From the NCBI RefSeq assembly GCF_019900845.1, contig NZ_CP074570.1:2356001-2420000 (forward strand): a DNA stretch of 64,000 nt. Direction: 5' to 3'. Positions 57,412 through 64,000 of this stretch are shown here, one piece after another. The notes under the pieces were generated by a model, which saw only the letters and a program-made list of their open reading frames with translations, did not search any database and was not told the origin of the DNA. Source of the stretch: Paraneptunicella aestuarii. GTDB lineage: Bacteria; Pseudomonadota; Gammaproteobacteria; Enterobacterales; Alteromonadaceae. A program made the position numbers and the translations under genes. The first letter of the stretch is position 1. Each line of letters starts with the position of its first letter.

Positions 57412-57585
57412 ATGCTATGCGTTCTTGCTATGGTTTCTTATTCAACGTACGCAGTTGCAGAACCAAATGATAGGAATGATTGCTCCGTCAATTCCGGCAC
57501 CCTGAAATATACACACAAAGATGAAACAGCCAGTTGTTTTATCTTTAACAGGAATTTACTACTTCTGATGCACAATGCAAAATGA
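57412..57585 (+). CDS. Small exported peptide (57 aa), possible
   Basis: The frame encodes a signal-peptide-like start (MLCVLAMVSYSTYAVA) followed by a 41-residue polar part with two cysteines (NDCSVNSG; TASCFIF). If translation begins at the non-standard ATT 57391, the n-region gains a lysine and an arginine and looks better, but GAGG at 57386-57389 is then too close. It lies between the lipoprotein gene and the IS-split gene. It could be a remnant. Confidence 0.35.
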   Translation: MLCVLAMVSYSTYAVAEPNDRNDCSVNSGTLKYTHKDETASCFIFNRNLLLLMHNAK

Positions 57586-57781
57586 GCCCGGCACCGTAAG
57601 TTATACGATATTTATTGATTGGGCTAGGGGCGTGGATGGTCTTCGACTTTGGTTATTTCGTTAACTCGTCGCAACAGTTACAAAAGGATAGGGTGTGCAT
57701 TGAGAACCAATGGCACTCGGGCACCACGGCGGGCGAATTAGCACTATCAAAAGTGATCAGAACCCGTGCATGGCCTGCATT

Positions 57782-58352
57782 GAGGGTGTTCAAACTTCTG
57801 TGTCAGCTAAAAGTTAAAGTTCGACATATTGTTCGACCCGCCCTTCAAAATGGATGCTCAACTGTGACAGTGTGAGATTCCAATTCTGGACTGGGTGAGT
57901 CCACTTTTCGGTGGCCTTCAACATACCCGCGTAGAGAAGTTTGAGCAAACTGTTTTCATTCGGGAAACCGCCTTTGGTCTTGGTCAGTTTGCGAAACTGA
58001 CGGTGTACGGCTTCTACAGCATTGGTGGTGTAAATGGCTTTTCTGACATCTTCGGGATATTTGAAGTAGGTAGATAGTTGCTCCCACTTACTACGCCAGG
58101 ATTTAATGACCAAAGGATATTGCTTGCCCCATTTGGCTTCCAGCTCATCCAATGCTTGCTCTGCTGCGTTTTTGGTCAAAGCGCGATAAACGCATTTTAA
58201 ATCTGCCATAACAGACCATCCTGACCATGCAGACCTTGACCAGATTGAAGTCCTTTAGCAAAGGCTTCAACATCAATTTCGAATTTTTTGGACATGTGCC
58301 ATTTCCTTTTTGAGGAAGTTTAAAGAAATGACACAGAATTTTGAACACTACC
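57782..58352. mobile_element. Internally deleted IS256-family insertion sequence
   Basis: The element is about 571 bp, far shorter than the usual 1.3 kb or so. Inverted terminal repeats are at 57786-57805 and 58329-58348 (GTGTTCAAA..TTCTGTGTCA, one mismatch in 20), each set four bases in from the end. Perfect 8-bp direct repeats CCTGCATT flank it at 57774-57781 and 58353-58360, the duplication length expected for IS256 elements. Inside, transposase N- and C-terminal parts are fused out of frame with the middle missing. It can move only if a full-length relative supplies transposase. Confidence 0.9.
57814..58295 (-). pseudogene. IS256-family transposase, central part deleted
   Basis: The N-terminal piece starts at ATG 58295 (SKKFEIDVEAFAKGLQSGQG) and stops at 58197 after 32 residues. 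The C-terminal piece, in another frame from 58209 to 57814, reads MADLKCVYRALT, then WRSKWEQLSTYF, IYTTNAVEAVHRQFRK and TKTKGGFPNENSLLKLLY. These are the end of a Mutator/IS256 transposase, including the third catalytic acidic residue (the Glu of NAVEAVHR). From the usual length of about 400 residues, roughly 230-240 middle codons, including the first two catalytic aspartates, are missing. Not functional. Confidence 0.9.
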
Positions 58353-58453
58353 CCTGCATTCAAAATAGAGCCGATAGTTTTTCCAGATGGCTGCTCGCCC
58401 TTCATGTTTTACCTTTCATAAAGCAAAACTCTCCAGCGTAGAGCCCTTCGATT

Positions 58454-58518
58454 AGTACATAGATTCTGGTATGGGTTAGGGGTTGGGTATTAGGCTTTCA
58501 GCCTCTAATCTATGTACT
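58454..58518. repeat. Long inverted repeat with nested hairpin
   Basis: AGTACATAGATT at 58454-58465 is exactly complementary to AATCTATGTACT at 58507-58518. The 41-base interior contains a second hairpin, AGGCT-TTC-AGCCT, at 58492-58504. It sits between the IS-split gene and the end of the minus-strand membrane protein gene. It has no T tract in either direction. It may be a transcript end structure or a small repeat-family element. Confidence 0.5.
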
Positions 58519-58530
58519 GAAATATTAGCC

Positions 58531-59169
58531 TTAAACTTGAATATTTGGATGTGTAAATATGTTTACTTTAATCTTTTTTTTGAAACTGCTTCTTGCTGGC
58601 TTATTGTTTAATCTATATTCATCAGCGACAGTTTTTATACTTACTCTCCCTAAAACAGTTATATATTCAATTAAATCTATGACCATTTTAAAAGAGTAAA
58701 CTGTTAATGTGGATTCAAGAAAAATGATTTTAATATTCGCATTATCAAAAACTTGCAACATAAAGGAGATAAGCAAACTAATCCCCATCCCCATAAGAGG
58801 GTAACCAATATTAGCCGGCAATTCCCTTACAGAAGTTTTTGTTACGCTATTGTCTAATAAGTTTAAAAATGTGGATGGTAGTACAAATATCAACGCAAAT
58901 ACACCAATACCAAACCCTAAAAGGCTTGGTATTGCCCCAATAATATATTCTCCAGCATCAAAATCATGATTACCGTAATGATGTGCATAAATAGTTATCA
59001 AACTACCTAAAATAATAGACCAGTAAAATGAAGGGAAAACCCTTTCACACCACATGCTTAAAGGGGCAAAATTTTTAGTATATGTAGGATCACCTTTGCA
59101 GGCATAAGCATTGGCGAGCCTGAAAAAGCTACCGATAAAAGGCGCCCTAAAAATATACCTAGCTATCAC
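58531..59169 (-). CDS. Multi-span membrane protein of an unrecognised two-gene module
   Basis: A 212-residue protein with about four membrane segments (around residues 47-65, 77-100, 121-140 and 148-170) and a basic C-terminal cytoplasmic tail (ARSSFKKKIKV). It begins at GTG 59169, whose G is the last base of the upstream gene's TAG stop, so translation is coupled. No family is recognised. Pairing of a soluble protein with a small membrane protein in an IS-rich patch is typical of phage-defence or toxin modules, but nothing here proves that. Confidence 0.6.
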   Translation of the reverse strand: MIARYIFRAPFIGSFFRLANAYACKGDPTYTKNFAPLSMWCERVFPSFYWSIILGSLITIYAHHYGNHDFDAGEYIIGAIPSLLGFGIGVFALIFVLPSTFLNLLDNSVTKTSVRELPANIGYPLMGMGISLLISFMLQVFDNANIKIIFLESTLTVYSFKMVIDLIEYITVLGRVSIKTVADEYRLNNKPARSSFKKKIKVNIFTHPNIQV

Positions 59170-60074
59170 TATCGAATCCTAGTTCTATCCATAGCTTCTC
59201 TAATTTTTTGAAACATCTTGATATGAAATGCTTTTTCTTCATCTTTCTTTTTTGGAACTGGGATTTTTACAGGGAACTTCTTGAATGAAAAGTTTGCCCA
59301 TTTTTTCAAAAACTTATCAAAATACCTAATCTTTGCATCTCCATTTTTACTTGCAATTTCTAGATATGCCTTTGTTACATTGGGCAATTGATTGATTTCA
59401 CCGTTCTTCGCAGGAGTTTGTATTAACTTTGTTTTTGCTATTCCACTATCTCGAGATTCTTTATCTATAAAAGCCTCTAAGGCTTCAATGTCCCGCCAAT
59501 CATTCGTATATGATATGTCTATCTCTATTTTTCCGAACCTTTCAGCTTCTTCTAATCTTTCGATTGCAGCTCCTTCTTTTAATACTTTGCATGTTACTTG
59601 ATAATCCTTGAAATCAGTAAACTTTGATTTTATATCTTCAAAAAAATGAATTAGCACTTCTTCTACGGTCGTTGGTTGAGGAAGTTTGCCACCTCTATTT
59701 TCTATACAAAGAATATGATTTTCATAAGAAAACACAAAATCAAACTCACTTCTCTTGGTAGTTGCAGATTTATCTTGGGGAACCTCATACAATTGTTCAT
59801 TAGTGTAAAACTCGTTCAACCTGTCAACTTTGTCGTATCTTCTTAGCTTTCCTCTTACATAGTTCGGTTCTGGTTTTAGATTAATTGGAACCATATAAAA
59901 TTCGCTTCGCTTCAATCTAACGCCATAATCGTGCAGCTTTTTATCAGTTTTTTTCAGAGTGGTAACTTCAGCTAATTTCTCGGATATTTTTTTATACCCA
60001 TCAACCCCAATCAATCCATTTTTTTTTGAATTTACTGGTATAACTTGAATATTAAAGAATAGGCAGGTTGCCAT
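59169..60074 (-). CDS. Unrecognised 301-aa protein, first gene of a two-gene module
   Basis: A soluble, lysine-rich, AT-rich-coded protein. It opens with a strand-rich region (TCLFFNIQVIPVN). The middle contains RSEFDFVFSYENHILCIENRGGKLPQ, and a later part reads IEIDISYTND and AYLEIASKNGDAKIRYFDK. The general pattern faintly recalls DUF4747-type proteins, from memory only. An AAGGA ribosome site precedes the ATG. It shares one base with the membrane-protein gene. Low GC relative to the metabolic genes suggests acquisition. Confidence 0.6.
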   Translation of the reverse strand: MATCLFFNIQVIPVNSKKNGLIGVDGYKKISEKLAEVTTLKKTDKKLHDYGVRLKRSEFYMVPINLKPEPNYVRGKLRRYDKVDRLNEFYTNEQLYEVPQDKSATTKRSEFDFVFSYENHILCIENRGGKLPQPTTVEEVLIHFFEDIKSKFTDFKDYQVTCKVLKEGAAIERLEEAERFGKIEIDISYTNDWRDIEALEAFIDKESRDSGIAKTKLIQTPAKNGEINQLPNVTKAYLEIASKNGDAKIRYFDKFLKKWANFSFKKFPVKIPVPKKKDEEKAFHIKMFQKIREAMDRTRIR

Positions 60075-60317
60075 ATTTTGAGATTCCTTTGCTATTTGTT
60101 ACGGTTATTAGTGCTTGCCTATGCGTATACAACTTTGCAAGGGTTAGGATGTTACACTTTAAAAGAGTGATGTTCTACCCAAACTGATTAACAAAAGTAC
60201 AATTCATTAAAAAATCGTGCGCTATCTGAAAGTAAGTGAGCTCCTGTAATAAGATTCATGTAGCGCAGCGTTACGTATACTAAACATTATTAATTTCAAA
60301 CCAATAGAAGTGACATC

Positions 60318-60749
60318 ATGGCAAATAAGGTTTTAGTAACCGATGTGGGAACTGCGATCGTAGGAATACAAGGAGTATTTAAGGGGCGCTATACACCATA
60401 TAAAGGAACAAAGATAATTAGAGCCCTTAAACGGCTTGAAGATGCTGACGAATTTATTACTTACAACGGTAAAGGAACTGATGGAAGTGGCATTGGTTTT
60501 GATTTAAAGCAGTTGAACGAATTCTCATTAATGTATAGGGATACCGAATTTAGCCCTAAAGGAACTCATACAGATATGAGGGAGATTTTTTGGCCTAATA
60601 TTATTGGAAGCTGTCTATTTGATACATTTAATAGATATTGCAAATTTGATAGAGAATTTGCTGACAGTTATGAAGGAGATAACCGTAGAGATGTTTACAT
60701 GACATTAATGCTTTGGAAATGTTGGAAATCAGGAGAAACTTTTCAATAA
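60318..60749 (+). CDS. Small RNase H-like / 3'-5' exonuclease-like protein
   Basis: A 143-residue protein with a pattern like DEDD-type exonucleases: KVLVTDVGTAIVG at the start (first Asp, though the usual DxE glutamate is not evident), DEFITYNGKG and GIGFDLKQL in the middle (second Asp), THTDMREIF (third), and EGDNRRDVYMTLMLWKCWKSG at the end (last Asp). It is short for an exonuclease, so it may be a minimal or non-catalytic version. It is divergent from the 59169-60074 gene, with 243 bases between. The call rests on motif order alone. Confidence 0.45.
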   Translation: MANKVLVTDVGTAIVGIQGVFKGRYTPYKGTKIIRALKRLEDADEFITYNGKGTDGSGIGFDLKQLNEFSLMYRDTEFSPKGTHTDMREIFWPNIIGSCLFDTFNRYCKFDREFADSYEGDNRRDVYMTLMLWKCWKSGETFQ

Positions 60750-61443
60750 CGCCGATAATAATTTCAAAAACTGCAAACCAGTTCACAGTGTGAACCGATA
60801 AAGATTATCTCGACATCAATTCAACATCGGCACAGAGTCCGGCACCAAGTAAATTCAATTCAACCATTTCAAGAACCACATTAAAAAACAATTCATTCGT
60901 TCCAACAAATCAGCGCTGCGGCACCGAACGCAAGTGCAAGAAACCTAACTAAACACGTTTTAAAAACAGAAATAGGCCAGATGTCTGATTCAGGCCAGAA
61001 ACGCACTTTGGCACACTCCAATATCTAATTACCTATAATGTATATTATGTTAAATTAAATAAGTTATTATATATCAGTTAGTAAGCTATGAAGCCACCCA
61101 CTCATTCATTATCTATTTGTTGTGGTTCATCTAAAGACTTATTATGAAGCTGTTGCATATTGTTTTCTTTGAGAGTGGGAATCCCTCAGCTCGAAATCCT
61201 TATCTCTGTAAAATGTGCGTAACTCACGTAGAGAACGATTTTGAAATTCCTTCGTATTTTTGCTGTTTTATTTGTTCTTCATAAACCTGATATTCAAATA
61301 TTTTACAGCTCTCAATGAAATCGAAATTAAGAATTACATAGATGCTATTCTTCTACTAATTCAGCCTTAAATCACATTAACTGTAGGTGTAATATATTAA
61401 CCTCTGTTTTTTATTATCAGTTAAATTGATTAAAGGTACTAAA
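60750..61443. other. Gene-poor interval, 694 bp
   Basis: No gene seen. GTTCACA-G-TGTGAAC at 60781-60795 is a perfect 7-bp palindrome, a possible operator or hairpin just past the RNase H-like gene. The rest is AT-rich with no clear structure. Confidence 0.45.
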
Positions 61444-61665
61444 ATGAAGAACATAAATAAGAAGATTCTGACGCTTGTCAGCTTTTTTGTTGCATGCGGC
61501 TCAGCAAGTGTCAACGCAGATGAAATTTTAGAAACAATATGTGTTGGTAATATTTGTTTGTCGATACCAATCAGTAGTGATGGTAATGTATCCAAAGAAT
61601 CAGAAAACATACCAAATGATACGGGCCCAGGGTGTCCCCCTGATTGTAAAGATCCATGGCCTTGA
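61444..61665 (+). CDS. Small exported Cys-containing peptide (73 aa)
   Basis: The start is ATG 61444, eight bases after AAAGG at 61432-61436; an upstream in-frame ATT at 61426 is less likely. A signal peptide (NKKILTLVSFFVACGSASVNA) precedes a mature part of about 48 residues with two cysteine pairs: TICVGNICL and GCPPDCKDPWP at the C-terminus. The Pro-rich, disulfide-capable end suggests a secreted or periplasmic peptide. No family is recognised. A bidirectional terminator follows. Confidence 0.55.
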   Translation: MKNINKKILTLVSFFVACGSASVNADEILETICVGNICLSIPISSDGNVSKESENIPNDTGPGCPPDCKDPWP

Positions 61666-61693
61666 TACGTTTATTTATACATTTCATTAGACA

Positions 61694-61713
61694 AAGCCGC
61701 TTTTAAGCGGCTT
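61694..61713. terminator. Hairpin terminator between convergent genes
   Basis: AAGCCGCTT and AAGCGGCTT form a perfect 9-bp inverted repeat around TT, between the small exported peptide (+) and the J-domain gene (-). T tracts are weak on both sides. Confidence 0.55.
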
Positions 61714-61720
61714 CAATTAT

Positions 61721-63466
61721 TCACTCAGGCTGTTCAGTTGCCCAGTGCAGTTGATTTAATAACTTACGCTCTATAGCGCTTTGAATATCATTAAAGAAGG
61801 TTTTTTTGTCCGTAAATATCGACGTGTAAATAGCCGGTTTTTGTTGTTGAAATAAACCCAAACGTTCGCCCGCTTGTTCAATTTCAGATTGGGCATATCC
61901 TTTATTTTTAAACAATTCTATCGCTTCTTTCTGATATTCTATTGCATGTTCAAAGTCTTTATTGGCGGCATAAGCGGCTGCAAGAGTATCAACATAAACC
62001 GGATCTTTTGCGTAGCGTTTATCCTGAATAATGGATTTAGCCAGTTCGACAATTTTATCGGTGGAAATAAGGTGCTGGTCTGATGAAGTTGATAATTCCC
62101 AGGCAACATTATTAGCTCCTGTGGGAAATTCTTCTAAAGAGGCTTGAAGAATTAACTCTTTGGCTTTTTCTTCATTTTGTTTAATTTCAAATCCATTGGC
62201 GTGAATGAGTGCGATTTTATACAAGTCAACTGTATCTGGATTGGCCTTTTGAGCTTTTTCTAACAACCATAATGGATTAGCCGCTCTGGGAAATACATTC
62301 ATATCCAGATAGTAAAGCGTGGCCAAATATGCGGTTGCATAGGCATTGCCTTTATCCGATAGATTAATGATTCCTTTATAACCAATTTCCTGATCTTTTT
62401 CGGTTTTTCCGTACAGTAACAATATGATTTCTTTAATTAATCTTGCTGACTCATCATAATAACTCGCTCGAGATACCCATTTATAAGTTTCAATAATCGC
62501 TTCTTTATCTTCGGAATCAAAATACAGGCCAGCAACTCTCATTTGAGCATAAACACGCCCTGATTCCGCCAGTTCCAAGCAGGCTAAAAACGCCTCTGAA
62601 TCCCCTACTTCACTGGCTTGATTGCACACCTCAAGATCCGCATCCCAATAGGGTTCTTGCTGTATGACTACGGTTTCACTCTCAATATTTTCATCTTCTA
62701 CTTCAATCTTGTCGGACATGAATCGGGTAAATATTGAAAGCATGAATAGCCACAACGCAGCATAGGCCACAAACTTAATGACTCTCTTGGTTCTATTTTC
62801 CTGTGGCGCTATGTATTCAGCTTTTTGATTGATGGCAGCACTACCATATGCCGCATAGAAAACAGCATCCATTTCTTCCAGCGAAAAGGCTTTGGAAAGC
62901 TCAAGCTCTTGTCCTTGCCAGTCAAAAATGCGAGCAAACTCAGGAACAACATAATCCGGGAGATTGGAGGGGCTCCAATCTTCGCGAGAATGGCATAAGT
63001 GCCCTGCCAATAATTTGAATACCTGATAACTGAGCAATTGTCGGCATTCTGAAGATTGCATCAGTTCGTTATTGAACAGAGCCTTCCAGTCGCCATCGTC
63101 GGTTCGGGAGTTATCAAGCAGTTCGGTGAGAGATGCAAGAAATTGTTCTATCTTATCTTTCAAATAAACTTCCTGTTCTGTCACGGGTTCGATCTCTGCT
63201 ATCCATTGAGAGCCTTGTTCTTCATCCTCTTGCACTTTATCGAATGAGTCATTATTCGAGTCGTCGCCAGTCTGCTCTAAAATCGCATCCTCATTATGAG
63301 ATTCAGAAAATTCGTAACTTAATGCCGCTTGATACGCTTCATTTAGCCGCTGAAATTTTTCTGGTTCATCTTCTGGATGACAGTCACGCAGTAATTTCGC
63401 ATATGCGCGTTTGATCTCTCTTTCATTGTCCGTTGGCGCTATACCTAAAACTTCCCAACAATTCAT
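61721..63466 (-). CDS. Membrane-anchored J-domain protein with Sel1/TPR-like repeats
   Basis: A 581-residue co-chaperone. The J domain is at residues 1-60 (CWEVLGIAPTDNEREIKRAY), with C-H-P-E where classical DnaJ has HPD; this is common in the DjlB/DjlC-like group. An acidic linker follows, then one membrane helix (FVAYAALWLFMLSIFTRFM near 230-250). The C-terminal half is of alpha-helical repeat type (AFLACLELAESGRVYAQMRVA and similar). It lies six bases after an HscC-type Hsp70 gene on the same strand, the same partnership known for E. coli djlC-hscC. Confidence 0.82.
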   Translation of the reverse strand: MNCWEVLGIAPTDNEREIKRAYAKLLRDCHPEDEPEKFQRLNEAYQAALSYEFSESHNEDAILEQTGDDSNNDSFDKVQEDEEQGSQWIAEIEPVTEQEVYLKDKIEQFLASLTELLDNSRTDDGDWKALFNNELMQSSECRQLLSYQVFKLLAGHLCHSREDWSPSNLPDYVVPEFARIFDWQGQELELSKAFSLEEMDAVFYAAYGSAAINQKAEYIAPQENRTKRVIKFVAYAALWLFMLSIFTRFMSDKIEVEDENIESETVVIQQEPYWDADLEVCNQASEVGDSEAFLACLELAESGRVYAQMRVAGLYFDSEDKEAIIETYKWVSRASYYDESARLIKEIILLLYGKTEKDQEIGYKGIINLSDKGNAYATAYLATLYYLDMNVFPRAANPLWLLEKAQKANPDTVDLYKIALIHANGFEIKQNEEKAKELILQASLEEFPTGANNVAWELSTSSDQHLISTDKIVELAKSIIQDKRYAKDPVYVDTLAAAYAANKDFEHAIEYQKEAIELFKNKGYAQSEIEQAGERLGLFQQQKPAIYTSIFTDKKTFFNDIQSAIERKLLNQLHWATEQPE

Positions 63467-63472
63467 TAATCG

Positions 63473-64000
63473 TTATCCCTCGATTTGCTTCATTATTGAT
63501 AAAACCTGATTACGTGCGGAGGCTATTGCCTGTTCATTTTGGCTGAGCAAGGTATTTTCAAAATCTTGCAAAACCTGAGCGATGTAAGTACGCATATCAC
63601 CGAGATGCTCTTCATAAAGCCTTTCTAACTGTGCAATGATTTGTTTGTTCAATGCGTTTTCGCGAGGATGAATTTTAATATCGTTCAATTTTGCCAGACT
63701 TTCTTCAATTTCTTCCGGGCTCATATTGGTTGCGGAATTATTAATAATTAAACGTTCCGTTTTCCCGGTGGTTCCAACTTTTAGTATAGCTTCCAAAATA
63801 CCATTGATGTTGTAAGTAAAGCGTATATCAACGAACTGTTCACCCGCCTTGTCTTTCGGCACATCACTTTGGATCTTGCCTATACTGATGTTGTTTTTGG
63901 TTAGCCGGCTTTCGCCTTGAAAGATCTCGCACACAATCTGTTCCTGATTGTCATGAACCGTATGCAGCCTTTTTTCACGGCTTACCGGCACTGTCATATT
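63473..64000 (-). CDS. hscC: HscC-like Hsp70 chaperone, C-terminal part (cut by window edge)
   Basis: C-terminal about 175 residues of an Hsp70. The beta-sandwich substrate-binding domain is visible in TVPVSREKRLHTVHDNQ and CEIFQGESRLTKNN. A helical lid follows (about 95-170). The frame stays open through base 64000 beyond the ATG at 63997, so the gene begins outside the window. Hsp70 normally has PxS/T-R..F.T..D.Q here, and this matches the HscC branch. It is paired with the J-domain gene six bases downstream. Confidence 0.85.
   Translation of the reverse strand, partial: NMTVPVSREKRLHTVHDNQEQIVCEIFQGESRLTKNNISIGKIQSDVPKDKAGEQFVDIRFTYNINGILEAILKVGTTGKTERLIINNSATNMSPEEIEESLAKLNDIKIHPRENALNKQIIAQLERLYEEHLGDMRTYIAQVLQDFENTLLSQNEQAIASARNQVLSIMKQIEG

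Larger units (their letters stand above)
57615..58421 (+). pseudogene. Small membrane-anchored gene interrupted by the IS256-type element
   Basis: The frame from 57615 reads a hydrophobic anchor (IGLGAWMVFDFGYFV), then a polar part ending RTRAWPA up to the 8-bp duplication at 57774-57781. If the element and one copy of CCTGCATT are removed, the frame continues without a shift after 58360 as FKIEPIVFPDGCSPFMFYLS and stops at 58419-58421. The restored product is about 75 residues. Precise frame restoration argues for a real gene inactivated by insertion. The start codon would be TTG; the family is unknown. Confidence 0.55.

Noticed and set aside
57412..57585. The idea that this small frame is the 5' part of the IS-split gene
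   Set aside because: Its own stop at 57583-57585 and a further in-frame TAA at 57597-57599 before the split frame make them separate unless several mutations are assumed.
60130..60165. TTGCAA-17-TTTAAA as a promoter for the RNase H-like gene
   Set aside because: The -10 match is poor and it would leave a leader of about 150 bases; not enough to call.

Overview
The window reads as chromosomal DNA of a free-living, probably marine gammaproteobacterium. The base composition is moderate, the genes are densely packed, and the gene families (BdlA-like and Cache chemoreceptors, HscC with a J-domain partner, SyrP-like oxygenase, exported KatG) are typical of that group. I cannot name the genus from sequence alone. 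No rRNA, tRNA or CRISPR array was seen.

Positions 1-6052 hold the end of a [NiFe]-hydrogenase locus: maturation genes hypE (cut by the window edge), hypA and hypB, followed by the four structural genes of a group 3b-type NAD(P)-linked hydrogenase in the order beta-gamma-delta-alpha. A zinc-type cation diffusion facilitator, a thioredoxin-fold/DsbD-like membrane protein and a Cache chemoreceptor follow (6138-10757). Positions 10758-14408 are an accessory patch. It holds a decayed reading frame, a 61-residue membrane protein overlapping a 368-residue protein that shares a QKGG..STNIQ motif with it, a PIN-like nuclease whose ends look like an integron cassette, a very small membrane peptide, and a frameshifted C-terminal relic of a tyrosine recombinase.

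Positions 14409-20304 carry nucleotide-linked metabolism: an AMP/thymidine phosphorylase-like enzyme, a PRPP synthetase-like enzyme, a lipoprotein with a nuclease fold that has lost its catalytic motif, GTP cyclohydrolase II and a GT-B glycosyltransferase. A bidirectional terminator and a convergent FMN reductase close the block.

The centrepiece is a biosynthetic gene cluster at 21594-48557: an exported amidohydrolase, a SyrP/TauD-type oxygenase, a three-module NRPS, a hybrid NRPS-PKS, and an SbnB/SbnA pair for L-2,3-diaminopropionate (Dap). Specificity residues read from the adenylation domains suggest the chain basic amino acid (probably Dap)-Gly-Thr-Ala-Ser, then one malonate unit reduced by a ketoreductase. 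The assembly line has no thioesterase or reductase release domain, so chain release is unexplained. An exported catalase-peroxidase and an exported subtilase with a nine-G tract in its gene follow.

Positions 52407-64000 are patchy and accessory-rich. They hold an orphan 192-residue protein, a two-PAS chemoreceptor, a CBS protein, small membrane and exported peptides, and an internally deleted IS256-family element with an 8-bp target duplication that splits a small gene whose frame is restored on virtual excision. They also hold an unrecognised two-gene module (301-residue protein plus membrane protein), a small RNase H-like protein, a Cys-containing exported peptide, and a J-domain protein beside the end of an HscC-type Hsp70.
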